The position numbers and the translations under genes are program-made. The notes below the pieces were generated by a model. It saw nothing but the letters and a program-made list of their open reading frames with translations, did not search any database and had not been told where the DNA came from. DNA of 64,000 nucleotides from Poronia punctata (taxonomy: Eukaryota; Ascomycota; Sordariomycetes; Xylariales; Xylariaceae), in contig MU401492.1 of NCBI GenBank assembly GCA_022579005.1, positions 62,001 through 126,000 on the forward strand, in the 5' to 3' direction. Shown piece by piece: positions 1 through 13,477 of the stretch; within the stretch, counting starts at the first letter, position 1, and each line of letters begins with the position of its first letter.

Positions 1-2001
1 GAGGCGCATGGTAAGGTAATACGTATATGTACCTACTTGTACTCGTACGTGGTGTTTGTGATCAAGTTTGGATTGACAAGTAGTGCACTTCACATACATT
101 GGAGTTTTTTGATGATCGTTTTTTAAGGTACCTACTCCAGCCAAGTGACCTGTTCCCTAGGAGGTCATGTTTAGTGTGGTCTGGGCATGGATGGAGCACA
201 GACGGACGTTTGCCTACCGACATACCTAGTACGCGTACTATCCATAGATGGATCCCTTTTGAGTAAGTATGTAGGGACACTTGGATTACGTGTAGGATAC
301 CTAGAGTACAAATTATAATGCTCATCTCGCGAGTTGGTAGGTATGTACAGGCTTACCTATTGCTAGCGGTGTCACACGCCACACATCCTACATAGGTGTG
401 TTGTGTAGCCTAGGTATATATAGTTTATCTACATGCTGAAGCATCAGTATATGAGATAGGCATGCGATTTCTCAACATGGTGGTTTCTTGAGGGATGGGG
501 ATCTAGGTAGAGTAACCATCGTCGGTTTTGACTGCATGCCTATAGGTTATGGTGTCCTTTATAGTGACAGGCATACCCAATTTTTGATTCCTTTTTAGGT
601 AGGCCATCTTTAACTCTCTGAAACTCTGCATGCGACCCCTGAAGAGGGGTTTGGCCTAAACGGCATTATTAGATCCGTACAGGGACACTACTCGTAATCC
701 ACCTATATACAAGTATATGTCTGTATATAGCAACAATCTGAGAACCAACCTGCAACTTTCTGTTCTGTACGATTGTGCTTGTCACGAAGACCTGCTTTGG
801 AGGAATGGGAAGCGGGAGTTCCTGGCCTGGATCCACTCTTGACAGTCGTTGTCGCGTGATCCTTTCCTCTCAACTCACTAAAGGTTGAGGCACTCCCCTT
901 TTCCTCTTCATGCTGCAATACCTACTTCCAAATCAATTACTCACACACACTGCCCCAAGGTCTTATACTGTTGTCCGGCTGGCTACTCGACGGCGTCGAC
1001 AGGCAAGTTGTAATATAGTAGGGAAAGTGTCACTTATTATTGATTATTCACTTGGCTTCCATGTTTGGTGGGATATGCTCACAGAGAAGCTACTCTGACG
1101 TACAATCAACCTAGCCTACCGCTTCAGGCCCCTGGATTAAGCGAGGCGTTCGCAGACGCAGCTATCCGTACGCGCTCACCATTCGTTACACATCACCTCT
1201 TACCAATTATTCATCTTCCTACATGTACTCAGGCATATCTTTACGGCCTTGAACCCTGTAGACGTCGATTGCCGGATTCAGCAACTTGTGCAACAACTGT
1301 ACGCACACAAACCCAGGATAGCATACCTGCGACGTATATCAGAGTCGGAGCTTGTCTTCAAGATCTATCTCTGTTAGGCCGCTTACCGCCAGAGGCTTGA
1401 AAACGGAAATTGGGACAAGATAACAAATCGTCTGATCCGCCCGGGTGCCCATCTAGATACCTACTCACTAGACGCGACGAGAGCCGGTAATCACCAGCTG
1501 ACGGCCAAAGAATCACTCGGCAACACACCATCCACTACCTATCGGGTATCCAGCTATCGCATTTCGCAAACAACATATGTCGTACATCATATTCCCAAGG
1601 ATATATCGTCTTATCATCCATACATATCGCTCCTCGTAGTGATTGGCTGTCTGCCGTTTACCAGCTGGCCTTCATTTACCACCAACCAAATCCAATAATC
1701 AGGAACTAAACTACCTTGGATGTATGGGGTCAATTGGAATAGGGTGGGAGCTCTGACCTCTATTGCGAAACTGTCCAAGTCTCACCAACCAATCAGGATC
1801 CTAACACCCTTTGCCTAGGAGGTAACTTTAAACTTGAACAAACCACAGCTTTTTTGTGCAGGAGTGGGCATAGTGGGCATTTGGGGGCAAAGGAGTGGGC
1901 TCCAACTTATTTGCTTCCAGGCACTTTGTGTTATAAGCGTGTCATACGGTTAAGCCCCAAGAACCCTAGTGTACCACCCTAAGTTGCCTACCTTACCTAC
2001 C
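1..2001. other. Intergenic region upstream of the RhoGAP gene
   Basis: I see no convincing coding gene here. The open frames present (for example around 703-918 on the minus strand and 1065-1400 on the plus strand) have no recognisable domain and are not joined by plausible splice sites. The region is dotted with short TACCTA/TAGGTA-type words (first ~350 bases especially). The last few hundred bases are probably the promoter and 5' leader of the RhoGAP gene that starts at 2002. Confidence 0.6.
1789..1795 (+). promoter_or_regulatory. CCAATCA box upstream of the RhoGAP gene
   Basis: The heptamer CCAATCA lies about 210 bases before the predicted start codon at 2002. CCAATCA is the consensus for the fungal HAP/CCAAT-binding complex. 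A 7-base match can arise by chance, so this is a candidate only. Confidence 0.3.
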
Positions 2002-5000
2002 ATGTCGCACTTAACACTCCGGCGCAGCGAGACCCCGACCCCATCAGATTCTAAACTTGAACAGCACCCGCCCAAAGACATTCAGGATAGTCCAACAATC
2101 GGCAGAGCCGCGTCAGATAATGATAATTTTAATCCAGAGGACGTTGGGCAATCAACTCTGATAACACCGTCCACTTTGTCTAACCACAAAGCAACGCTAC
2201 CATCCTCTCCGTCTTCTACTTCTCCTTTACCGTTCTTGTCGTCAAATCGCCCATCCACGGGCTTGGCTAGGTAAGAGGAAACTTTCTTTTTTCTTTGCCG
2301 TCTCCTTTCCTTGCATCGCAAGGTTCTGGCCTTCGACGCGGTACTTGCGCAACATACATTGCGTAAATTTGAGAACAAAAGGAAGCCAAACGCTTTTGTT
2401 GCAACCATTACTTGTCAAAAAAGAATTAGCGGAAAAGAAAAAGAAAGGGGAAGAAAATACAGGTGAGGACTACCTAGTGCATGATGGCCTATAATCCACC
2501 GGGGGCACATGATGCCACTCTTGGACCAAGGCCCAAGTGCAGGTACCTACCTATCCACTTGGGAGGTGTACCTGCCTGTCCAAACGCAAATTGTTTCCGT
2601 TCAGTCTATGTGCAGGGAAGGAGACAAGGGCGCATGCGGTTGGAAGAGCCGGGAAGAAGCTGTGGGCACAGCCGCAGCTACCTACTGTCCAGTCGACAAG
2701 CAGCTAGGGTTAGGTGAAAGCCACGGGGAGGCCAGCCACTAGTCTAACAATAGAAGGGGAGAGGCAGGAGATGGCCAAAGTTTCGAGACACATGATGAGA
2801 TAGTGCTGACTGATATCCCAATCATTTTAGAAACCTAAGAGGTGCAGCCCCTAGCCCGTTGCAAACAAGTATCGCCGCGTCGAAACCCCCGTCGAGTGGA
2901 AATACAAGCCCGGCTACTGGGATCCCAGACTTTCCTTCGCCGGTGCCTGCAGTTGGCCCTCTAGCACCCTCGCCGCTACCATCGCCATCCGCGTCGTCGC
3001 CGAAGGAAACGCAACTGTCTCGATTCCCACACTCCAATCTCGCAGGGACTAGTTTCCTCGAGATTTCCCCTCCGGCGACTCCGGTTACCGTTAACCCCTG
3101 GTGCGTTTCTTTGCCTAGAATGGAACCGCACTCAAAACATAATTACCCTAGCGATCGAACTTAAACTCCAACTAACTTTGATTCTACCAGCCCCCCTCTT
3201 CCTACTCTTCCGGATGATTCCCGACGTCAACCAAGTACCGCCATTAGGACGAAGCCAGTAGGCTCCGGTGCTGCAAGCCGCCCAAACATGGCGAGTGCAT
3301 CGTCCGCCGCAAAGGGCGACACTGGAAAAGGACCTCCGCGAACCTCGTCGATCGATTCCGCCATCTCTGCGATATCATCGCGTGCGCCGTCACAACAAAG
3401 CTCACAAGATGCGAGTAATGACATAAGCAACCTCGTACGGGCTGCTGGAAGTCCTGAGGCCGTAATCCAATATCTGCTAAAGGAGAAACAAGCGCAGTCT
3501 CAACAAAACGCCCAACTATGGCGCCTGGTAGACAAGCAGAGGGCTATGATCATAGGCCTGAACAACGATTTGGACCGTGCCTTGAAAGACAAAGAGAAAT
3601 ACAGGAAGAAGCTCAAGGAGGTCATTGCGATCCATGACGACCATGCCAGGCTGGGAGCATCCTCCTCGGAGCCGGCGATGATGTCTAATGACGAGCTAAA
3701 GAACTCGGAAACAACCAGTTACAACGGGAATGGTTCGTCTTCCAACCTACACTCGGACGGCGCAAAACGTTCTCCTGTCAATATGAATCTAGCGCCTTAC
3801 CCGATAACTCCACCTGCTGATCGTATACCGGATGAGCGACCATCGAAGGTGGGAGAATTGTTAGACCCTACACATGCTATGCCGAAACCTTCAGAACACG
3901 CGCTAGACCGTTTTGACCACGAGGAGGATGATCGCGCTGCTGAAGTAGCAAGGAACGCCGTAAACAAAGCGCACGACCTTCCTATTCATGTTGGTCTTCC
4001 TCCGTCCAGAAGCCTTCCGAGCCTCCCGAATCAACGTCCGAGCGTACCGCAACAACAACTACCAACCGTGTCTATAATCGAAGCAACACCGTTAATAGAC
4101 CAAGGGGTAGCACAGTTTCCGCCTCCACCTGCCCCGCCCCCTCGAAAGCCTCCGCCCGCTCCCTTACTACTCACGAAAGGACACAGTCCAACCCGGGATT
4201 CCTCTGTCGAAGGTGTCGACTCGGAATCGGACTATGATTCACTATTAGATGTGGATGAAGTTCCGGTCATCGAAGCTAGGGGAAGAAGACGGACTCGAGA
4301 AGATGATGACCGTCAGCGAGAGGTTATTGCTCAGCAAGAGGCCGAAGGCCGCAGCATCTCGAAGGGCAAGAAGGGTAGTCAGAAAGGAACTCCGGCACCC
4401 ACGGATAACCAGTATCCTAATCTTGACATATCCGTCAGCCCTCGTACCAAGGTCACTCAGCCCCCGATGGTCAGGGATAACATGCCAGCGTCCCTGGCTG
4501 GCGTACTAAGTGGAAGAGATACCCAGCAAAGCCTGCATCCTGCTGTGATGAGTCCGGGCTTGCCATCAAGTCCCCGACCTATGGCCTTTCCCCCGCCGCT
4601 ATCCCCACGCGGCATGGCGCCGGCGATGCCTCTCTCACCTAGGGCACCTCGACAACCAATACCGCTTCCGCCGAATGCGCCCAAGTTCACCCCCAACCCG
4701 GCTGAACAAGGGATTTCGACTTTAGAACAACCCCATCATGCAGTTAAGCAAACACGGGAAGCTGGAAATCCTAGACGTAAAGAGATATATAGAGGTCTCG
4801 TTATCGATGAATATCCCGACTTACTATTGCCTCCAAATGCGCTACCTTCGATTTCGGTCAAAGTTGCATCGTCTCGGATGAAGCCGTCCCGAGCGAGTCT
4901 ACTTGCCCTTACTCAACTTGAGGAGGATCCGGTTTTCACATTAGCCGTCTTGTCCAGGTCTGAAGGGGAAGAATTGTGGAGGGTAGAAAAAGATACCAGC

Positions 5001-7238
5001 TCGCTGGCGAAATTGGACCAGCGGATGAAACAATGCCCCTCCTTCACGGCCAAAACCCCCGATCGGTCCCTTTTTAGTGGTCATGCCCCGGCCAAGCTAG
5101 ATGCTCGTCGCATGGTTCTCGAGGGTTACCTAGATGAGCTACTCGATACACCACTCGATCTGCCCACTGCTCTCGAACTATGCAAATATCTTTCTACCAA
5201 TGCTCTAGCACCTAATGTAGACGACGATGCGCTACCAGATGATGGACACGGCGAAGTTGCCACTCAGAGGAGAGGGCCAGGCGGTAGGCCGTTCAAAACC
5301 GGATACCTTACGAAGAGAGGCAAGAATTTTGGTGGGTGGAAGGCTCGGTACTTCGTTCTCGACGGCCCTAACCTGAAGTACTATGAAACACCCGGAGGAG
5401 CCCATCTTGGCACAATCAAGCTTCAGAATGCGCAGATCGGGAAACAAGCTCAGCAAAATAGCGATGGCTCCTCTGGTGGCGGGTTCAACGGCGACGAGTC
5501 AGACAATCAGTATCGGCACGCCTTTTTGGTCTTGGAGCCGAAGAAGAAAGACTCGAGCAGCCATGTTAAGCACGTGCTCTGTGCTGAAAGTGACCGAGAG
5601 CGGGATCAATGGGTCGATACTCTGCTGCGTTGGATCGACTACAAAGAGGCAAATGACGACGAGACATCCCAGAAGTCGGGCCAGCACGGTCACGGTAACC
5701 AAGGCCATGTGACTGGCGCAGCTGCGAAAAAGAAAATGCATGGACAGGGCAGATTTCAAGAACAACGAAACGACAGCCAGGACGCGCTGATCGGGGTGAG
5801 CTACGACTCGGCCAAGCAAGGTGATGTTCCTGACGGTGCGCCTCCGCGGCGTCGCGGGACAGCGAGCCCCGAAGCCCAAGAACAACATATGCCGTCAATG
5901 TATACGATATCAGCCCCTAGAGATCCCATGCTAATATCTGACTCGGCATCTTGGGGAAGCAAGACCAACCTGCTGCTGCCTGGGCCTACGACGGAAGAGA
6001 AGAAACAGCGCAAACGTAGCTTCTTTGGCTTCGGGCCCAAAGCTCGCTCTTCTTCCGAGGATCAGGAGACCCTCTACAACTCGAGCGGGGGAAGCACCCC
6101 GCAACCACAAGCTGAGTTTCGGGGGCTGGTCCGACAAGTCTTCGGCGCGCCACTGGCTGAAGCCGTACGGTATTGCGGGCCCGTCGACGTCGACGTTCCC
6201 GTTCCCTCGGTCATCTACCGCTGCATTCAGTATCTGGATCTGAAGAACGCCGTCCTAGAAGAAGGCATCTTCCGTCTGAGTGGCTCGAACGTCATCATCA
6301 AGCAACTACGGGAACGATTTAACCAGGAAGGCGATGTCAACCTCCTCACCGATGAGACCTACTATGACATTCATGCTGTGGCGTCGCTTCTCAAACTTTA
6401 CCTGCGCGAGCTCCCCAGTACGATTCTCACTCGAGAATTGCATATGCACTTCGTTGCTGTCACGGAAATGACGAACCACCGAGAAAAGATCAAGGCGTTA
6501 TCTGAGCTTGTGCAGCGACTGCCGCTCGCCAACGAGACTTTGCTCAAGTATCTGACGTCTTTCTTGATCAAGATCATCAACCACTCGGATATGAATAAGA
6601 TGACAGTCCGTAACGTGGGCATAGTCTTTTCGCCCACACTAAACATTCCAGCCCCCGTCTTCGCGCTCCTTTTACAGAACTACCAAGGGATTTTTGGCAT
6701 AGAACCGGAGGAGTACGAACTCCCATCGATGGCTTCTGTCTCGGATGCGGAATCTCGTGTGCAAGGGGAGCCACAAATACGGCGTCCCTCGACCGCGGGC
6801 GCGATAGAATCCTCACCTCACCATCAGCGGCTTGTGGAACAGATGCGGCAACGGTCGACGCCCACACCACCACCCAACGTCTCAGGTTCGGCATATCGGC
6901 CGTTGGGCACGCCTCCGCCGCGGCAGGTTTATGAACCGCAATATATGTCCCAGCAGGGTCCGAACGCGCAGATGGCTTCTCGGGCAGCTTATGACAGCGG
7001 GTCCAACGATCTAAGCAACGCGTCTGGCGCGCCAACCTTTAGACATCCAACGTATGACCGCCCTTATTTCGGTCATGGTTCTTCTGCATATGAGCAAGAC
7101 TACAATGGGAATTCGAACGGAATGCTTGACGCATCTTTCGGCAATAAATCAAAGAGACGGGAAAGCTCGATGTTCATGGGGAGTATGCTGAACCAGCAGA
7201 CTTCCAATAGCCGGTTAAGGGAGGAGACCAAGATGTAG
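2002..7238 (+). CDS. BEM3: Bem3-like Rho GTPase-activating protein (PX-PH-RhoGAP)
   Basis: Exons 2002-2270, 2831-3100 and 3191-7238 give 1528 residues. The introns (560 and 90 nt; GTAAGA..TTTTAG and GTGCGT..ACCAG) join in frame, so the gene starts well upstream of the ATG at 3288 that opens the long exon. Domains: disordered Pro/Ser-rich N-terminus; coiled coil ~267-330; proline-rich stretches; PX domain ~713-850; PH domain ~880-997 (GYLTKRG..WKARYFVLDG); RhoGAP ~1165-1353 with the arginine finger in GIFRLSGS (Arg ~1208) and the NxGIVFSPTL motif; disordered tail. The PX-PH-RhoGAP order is that of yeast Bem3, which stimulates GTP hydrolysis by Cdc42 at phosphoinositide-rich membranes of polarised growth sites. 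The long first intron is large for a filamentous fungus and is the least certain part; a shorter form starting at 3288 is possible. Confidence 0.88.
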
Positions 7239-10200
7239 CATCTCGAGTCCCGCACCAAGGAACGTTCTACGACGATTTTAAACGATTTTATTTCTCATGT
7301 CACTGATATACCACCATCTTTTATTTCTCTTCTGTATTGTACTTCTCTGGGATGGAGATAGCATGAATTCTGTTTCTTTCCAGCGTCAGATACCCTTGAT
7401 CCGGGCCACTGCATCGTCATTTAGATCAGCGCTTTTCACGGTTTACGCACATGGGCCATTTAAGACGGTCTGCGAAGGGGTCCCCCATGCCGACTGGAAT
7501 ACCTCGGCCTGGCCCTGGTTGGGCATAATTTTGTAATGCTAGCTGATAGGAAGGGGCATCGAATATCATGTGGTGGGCTTCCATGGCTATTCGATGTGCA
7601 CGACGATTACGATTGCACTGTACCGAATAAGGACGTTGGGAATATAGATGTTGTGACGCGTTTCGTTTCCTTCAGCTCGCTCTGTCTGTTTCCTTGATTG
7701 ACCCGAGACCACATTAGACTCGTGGTGGCATTGGATATCCGCCTGCAGGTCGTCCGGTTGATTCCGTCAACGCGGAATCCGGTAGGGCTGCTACTTTTAT
7801 TCCATATAATTGATTATTTTTACAACCAACTGAGCTCCCGAAAGTACCCAAGCAGCATAGCGGCCGGTGCGTGCGGCACGTCCTGGGTGACACGGCGCTG
7901 GTCCTTAGGAATACCAAGGTTTTATGGGGACAATGTCCCGCCCCTGGAGGCCCGATCTAGATGGCGGCCGAAGAAAAAAAAAAGAGACGCGAGACGAGAA
8001 TAAGCTCTTTCTAGATACCAATCATGCGTCTCTATACATATCCTTAGCCTTGCTGCACTCCATAGTCTGGACTCTGGGGACACTTGGCTAACCTAGACCA
8101 CGATTTCTAGCCAATCCAAAGTACCTTTGTCTAAATGCCACGCGTCGGTGGGACCACCTACCTCCCTCCCTACTGTTAGGCAAACAACCTAGATAGAGAT
8201 GCCATTATCTTGAACCTTGGAACTAGGTACATATTTAGGGATGCTTGTCATTTTGTTTATCATGGTGGGAAAAGTTGCAAAACACACAAACATCACAGAA
8301 GAAGAAGATAAAAGATGTTTTGCCTGTCACGTCACACATAAAATCGTAGTGTACGTTCCGGGGTAGGTATTATGGGTTGCATGTACGACCTACCTCATAG
8401 TCTCAGGGTTAAAAACGTGCGTTTGGATATACCCCTCTAATATCTCTTGGTGGAATAGGGCATGTACGAGTACTCCGCATCTATTGGCTGCCCCCACTTG
8501 CGCCGGGTTAGCCGGTCCTTCGGTGAAAGATTTCCAATTGGAGCTCTGCGAACGCCATATGAGTGGACAGCTGCCTTCGGATATAGACCGTTGCTTATCT
8601 TGCTTCTATTGGTCGATAGCTGTGCGGGGCGCTCCGGGCGTAGAAGAAGTTAAAGAACCCATCATAGTCGATCGCCTCTTAGACTAATAATAAACAAAAG
8701 CACAAATTAATTGCAGAGAGAGTGGGCGCAACCTTTGAAGACTTCTTACTGATGAAAAAGTATGTTTGCCTAAATTCCTGAATTCCGAGTAAGAGAGTAG
8801 TGGAGTGGAGTGGAGTGAGCATGTTGCCGCGAGCCTGTTTGTATGTGTGTAGATCTATTCTATGTGCGTGCAGCGTGCTTGCTTGGGATATTAATCAAAT
8901 CAAATCAAATCCCGAGGACCGTCGTAACCTGTTGAGGGTTTACCTACGTGTAGATAATAGGTAGTAGTCTAGGTAACGACCCTTAAATGCAAGGAATTTC
9001 CCTGCCGTTTCTCAAGACGGTTTTTACCCATATTGTTGTTTATTGTTAGATCATTCACAGCTCCACTTCCTACCTTGCGTCTTCTGCGAAGGAAGGGGCA
9101 TAACTCTATCTAATAACTTGGATGTGTTCAATGGTATTTATTTCAAGAGGGCCCAGTCATTATTGATATTATCTTTTTCAGGGATTCGGTTGCGACTTTG
9201 CCAACTTGGCGACTTAACTGCTTTATCAATAGCAAGCTAATCTAGGTAGTCTAGTCTAACCATTGCCATCGGTTTGTCTAGCGTCGTCTGATGGATAGAA
9301 CCGACATACCTAGTTTACCTACATCTAGACTGGAACACGGGACTTGAGGAGATAATAGGTAGGTCATAAGATGGCAGACCATGTACTAAAGATAAGTTGT
9401 AGACTGGTATACCTACCTCGTCCCTGAACTAGACACATCTAGATAACAAAGGTAGGTACTATTACCTACTAGGTACAGTACAGCCTACCTACTTCGCTTT
9501 CTATCCGTAGACAAGACTTCCGGTTTGGAGAGGGTAGTCTAGTACCCGAGAGGCCGAGAACATTTCACAAGTCAGTATTTAGTCTAGACTCCGTGAAAAG
9601 TGTGAATTTCCGCCTCATTTTTGCTATATTTTTTCTTTTGTGAGAAAGGCACACGAAACACCACCTACCTACTTTGATCCTATCAAGGGCAAGGGCCTAG
9701 ATAACGTCTGAGGATTGAAAGTCGAGACCAGCTTCGATCCCAGGTCTTCTCATAGGATTGAAAGCCAAAGACAAAATTCAAAGCATTGACAGGAATTAAC
9801 GGAACAAATAAGAAAATCAATATAAGCAAAGCAGTCTCATCTAGGTTATCTACTCGTATGTACCTATATGTAGGACACCAAACTCACATCTCAGTTGGGA
9901 GGTTGAGCATGGCACGGGACAATGATGTCATTTGGAGATGGGAAAGGTGGATGTATTTGTCCTGGTTTGGGTACATAACCAACCACAATGTAGCCTGACG
10001 TAGGTGAATGTTAGTTAGACTACCACACATGCAGATAGATGAACCTAGGATAGGTACTTTGACATATCCAATGCCTGCAGGTATGGCCCGTTTCTACCTT
10101 CCCTTGTATTACCTGTAGCCGGTAGGGCGACTTCCTGCATAGCCCACTAGGTCTGGGACCACCTGCGTCTGGGCCAATTATATGCGCGCGAGTTAACGCT

Positions 10201-10331
10201 CTGTCCTATCATATGCCACGGACACAGACTTTCAGAAATTTAAGACCTGGTATAAGTACGTTGGTTGACCCTCTGGTAGACCAACTTCCCCGGCCGACCT
10301 ATTGGCTCCACTTGACATTGGAATCTCTGCT
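7239..10331. other. Intergenic region, 3.1 kb, no gene seen
   Basis: The first few hundred bases are presumably the 3' UTR of the RhoGAP gene. The rest has only short open frames without recognisable domains. It holds simple repeats such as (GGAGT)n near 8799-8818 and (AAATC)n near 8895-8912, an inverted repeat near 7760-7785, and an especially dense stretch of TACCTA/TAGGTA words at about 9300-9500. The last ~100 bases include a TATA-like TATAAG at about 10251, a plausible bZIP promoter element. Confidence 0.55.
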
Positions 10332-11292
10332 ATGGATCGCAGCGGAAACGGGAGCCAAAAAACGCAACAAGTCCATTATAGAACTACATTCGACTATGGG
10401 CAGACTGCCCTTGTCTACAAAAGCGAGGACGTATCTATACCAGCAGAGTACACTCGATCCTTCCCGGTCGAACATGTACGATACTACACAAACCAGACTC
10501 AACAGAGATACCCAAATAACATGGACTTCGCCGCACCCCAAGATGGCGGCACATATCTTCCCTTTCAGCAGGTGAGTCTGCTATATCCCTAACCCGGTGC
10601 ACGGCCACATGCCAAGCTACAGCATTCTTAACCAATGACGGCCCACTCAGATCCAGATACCCAGTTCCAGTAATCCCAATGAGCTATACGATGGATTCTC
10701 CAGTAATATGGAGTTTGTCAATAGAGGTGCAGTTGGCACTCCCATGTATCCCTTACGAGAAGACGACCGAGTCGAGGAGCACACGCCCAGCGGCATGCAT
10801 TTGTCTAATACCCGAGAGTGGAAGCCGTACTTCGTGGAAGCCACGCCCGAGCTGCCGGGGGAGGAAGAATCACATGAGACGGGATCGGGACGGTCCGGCC
10901 AGGGGTTCCCCGGTATGGTGCGTAGCGAGACGAGCCAGAGCAGCCAGAGTTCGTTACGGCCGTCCATGCTGGCAACGTCATCGCTTTCTCAAGAATCCAG
11001 CGCGACCTCTTTGGACATGCCAAAGGCCGCGGACGAGGGAACCTACGCACATAGCAAGGACCACCGGGAGCGGAATCGCATAGCCGCGCGCAGGTGCCGC
11101 CAGAAGGCTAAGCAGGGTATCAGCCAGCTTCAGCAGCGTGAGAGCGACCTGCACGAGCAGAACAAGGCACTGCGTTGCTACGCTGCCAGTTTAAAGGAGG
11201 AAGTTCTCCGCCTCAAGATGGAAATCCTCCGGCATTCCAATTGCGACAGCAGCATGATACAAGAGTACATCGCGAACGCCGCTCGACGCTAG
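10332..11292 (+). CDS. bZIP transcription factor (ATF/CREB-type basic region)
   Basis: Exons 10332-10571 and 10651-11292 encode 293 residues; the 79-nt intron (GTGAGT..CTCAG) sits at a codon boundary. The first in-frame ATG is 10332. Residues 1-210 are low-complexity with Ser- and acid-rich stretches, without a recognisable domain, and could hold the activation region. Near the C-terminus (about 212-285) is a classic bZIP: the basic region HRERNRIAARRCRQKAK carries the invariant Asn and Arg (NRxAAxxCR), followed by a leucine zipper with heptad hydrophobics (LQQRESDLHEQNKAL...). Such proteins bind DNA as dimers in the nucleus. The NRxAAxxCR signature is nearer to the ATF/CREB and Atf21/Atf31 type than to the AP-1/Yap type, but the target pathway cannot be read from the sequence. 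It stands alone, with large gaps on both sides. Confidence 0.88.
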
Positions 11293-13477
11293 ATGAACTA
11301 AAAGAAACGAACAAGAGCTGGGCTCGAGGTTACTAGCTAATGAGGCGCCTTCGAAACAGGTGGGACTTCTTCTCGAACCTTGCCGCTGTCTTTTCCTCCA
11401 CTTCTCCCCGTTAATATGTATTTCTTTCCGTACCATACGGGGGATTTGTGCTCTATGCCTTTATTCCCGGGACAAACGTCTCACTACTTTTTCAAGCAAC
11501 AGGAAAGACAGCGGCAATCACGAAACGAAATAAGGAATAGGCCAATAAGAAAAAGGAGACACAACGGACCCAACTATCCCCTTCAACCCCCCACACCACT
11601 ATTCGGAGGCGCGGGGAATCATCGGGCACGTGAAAATATTTCATTTTGGGATCACGACTGTGGAGGCCTTCAATTGGGGATTGAAGGCTTCTGAACGGTT
11701 AGCTACGGCGGTTCGATACATGGGATCCTGGGTTTGACGAAGCGGACGAAATATACATTTTTATTTTTAACGAAGTTACGAATTGGAAACTACTCGGGTG
11801 GAGTCCCATATGTCCCCCGAAGTAAGCACAGCACGGGGATTGGCATTTACGTTCATATCAAGGCGAAGAAGTCAGCAAGCTTTAAGAAGCAAAACAGAAC
11901 ATTTGGCACGATAAAAAGCGAAATGTGAAAAGAAAAGGGGATCGGAAAGGGGGCTAGGGGAAGAGAGAAAACCACAACATCGATACCTACCCTTCATTGC
12001 CCCCCCCCTTTCCCTGCACCCTATTATTCAGCGACAAGCTATAGTGGGAAAGGTTCGTACCCGATCTGCGCGTAGTCAAAAGACGTCTTGTCGGATGCGT
12101 TTACTGAACAAACCAACAGGTTCAAGAAGTACGAGGTGGCGCGCTATAGTGTGCCTCGCGTCCCATCTCCTCCTTCCCTCGTTCTTATCTTTTACATACC
12201 TAATCGATGTTTACACAGGTGAGTTGACTTTCGAAAACGGTGACACGTATATGAAAACGGTCACCCAGCTTCCCGGTACGTCCACCACCTAAACGCCCCC
12301 AGTTTCTCACCCATCACGCATCACAGGCAGGGAACAGCGCCCGCATATAGAGACGCGCAGACTATTAGTAAACCCAAGCTCGTAGTCAGACCCCTCGGGG
12401 TCAAGAGTTAAGGGATATGGTCTAGCGAAAGCAGGGGCTTAAAACCCATGATCGCTTGTTAGGCTCGAGTCCAGTGAGCTAGACTACTACTTACTTGCCT
12501 TTACTTTATCCTGCGGGGGAGACACAGGATAAGAGAGAGAGAGAGAGAGAGATGACATGTTTTCTTGTGTGGGTTGACGAATAGATCCGGGCAGGGAAAG
12601 GGGCGTCGATAGACATGCAAGCATTAGGTATGGTACCTGGAGCTATGTGCATATTCTTTGGGTTGGGGGAATCAAAAAGGGGGGGGGAAAGGAGGGAAAG
12701 TCGAAAAGGGGGTTCCATCTCTGAGTTATTGCCAAGTTAATTTAGATGGAAAACATCATAAAGGCTTGTATACTGAGACTGTACTGTGTCCAGATAGATA
12801 GGGATTGATAATAAATCAATTTTCACTTGAAAAGAAAGACTTAGCTAACCTAGCTCTTTGTCGCAAGTTGACGTGTCATCGAGTGTTAATGGAAAGAAGT
12901 TGTCTCTAGAGTCCCCCAGCTATCGTGATAAGTCAAGGTAGTCTTGGTTAGGCTAATACACGAAGTTTACTTGTAAAAGTACATTCTCGCGGTGGCTACA
13001 CTAGGGTAAATGTATTTACCTTATGTAAATGAGATAGCGACAGGGCTGTAAATGAGATAGATCATAGCGAGCTGCCCTTGCTTTTTAAATAAACGTTCAC
13101 CTACTCGTACTCGTAGTCAGTGCTGTTCAATACCGTGGGAGCTTCATGGTGAAGGTGAGTGGTAGAGCTGAGGCCAGAGCTAGACACAAGTGGCAGACAC
13201 GCTAAACCTTATTCGAATAAGCTAGTCCCCCGGTCCGCCCTATCGGAGGTAAAGTGGCATGAAGTCACTGTTGGCACCTCGCAGGGCTAAGACAAGTGGT
13301 CATAATTCGAGAATTGGACAAGCAACTTCTGTCCTTCCAATCCGCCCAACGACACCCTCCGATATGATGCTTCATGCGTGATAGTGTGGAATTGCCGTCT
13401 GCAGGTAGTTTTCTCCCGAAATAAAGTTAATATGAACCTTTGATCACACCAAATTTCAAGCGAATTGCAAGCGCGAC
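11293..13477. other. Intergenic region between bZIP and UFE1
   Basis: No supported gene. The region includes the bZIP 3' UTR, a poly-C/pyrimidine tract near 11999-12012, a direct repeat of GAAAACGG with flanking GGTGAC/GTCACC near 12235-12275, a (GA)n tract at about 12532-12552, and the UFE1 promoter. Short open frames here have no recognisable domain. Confidence 0.5.
12532..12552. repeat. (GA)n microsatellite
   Basis: An uninterrupted run of about ten GA dinucleotides lies in intergenic DNA downstream of the bZIP gene. Confidence 0.85.

Noticed and set aside
1065..1400. A 111-residue ORF upstream of the Bem3-like gene
   Set aside because: No domain, no splice join to the gene at 2002, and composition typical of intergenic DNA.
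10213..10575. A 120-residue ORF beginning 119 bases before the bZIP start and overlapping its first exon, possibly an inhibitory upstream ORF
   Set aside because: It begins upstream of a TATA-like element at about 10251, so it is probably not in the transcript, and it has no recognisable sequence.
12407..12480. tRNA-like fragment with a B-box resembling GGTTCGANTCC and a CTTAAAA loop
   Set aside because: The acceptor and T-stem do not pair and the anticodon stem has a mismatch, so it does not fold as a tRNA.
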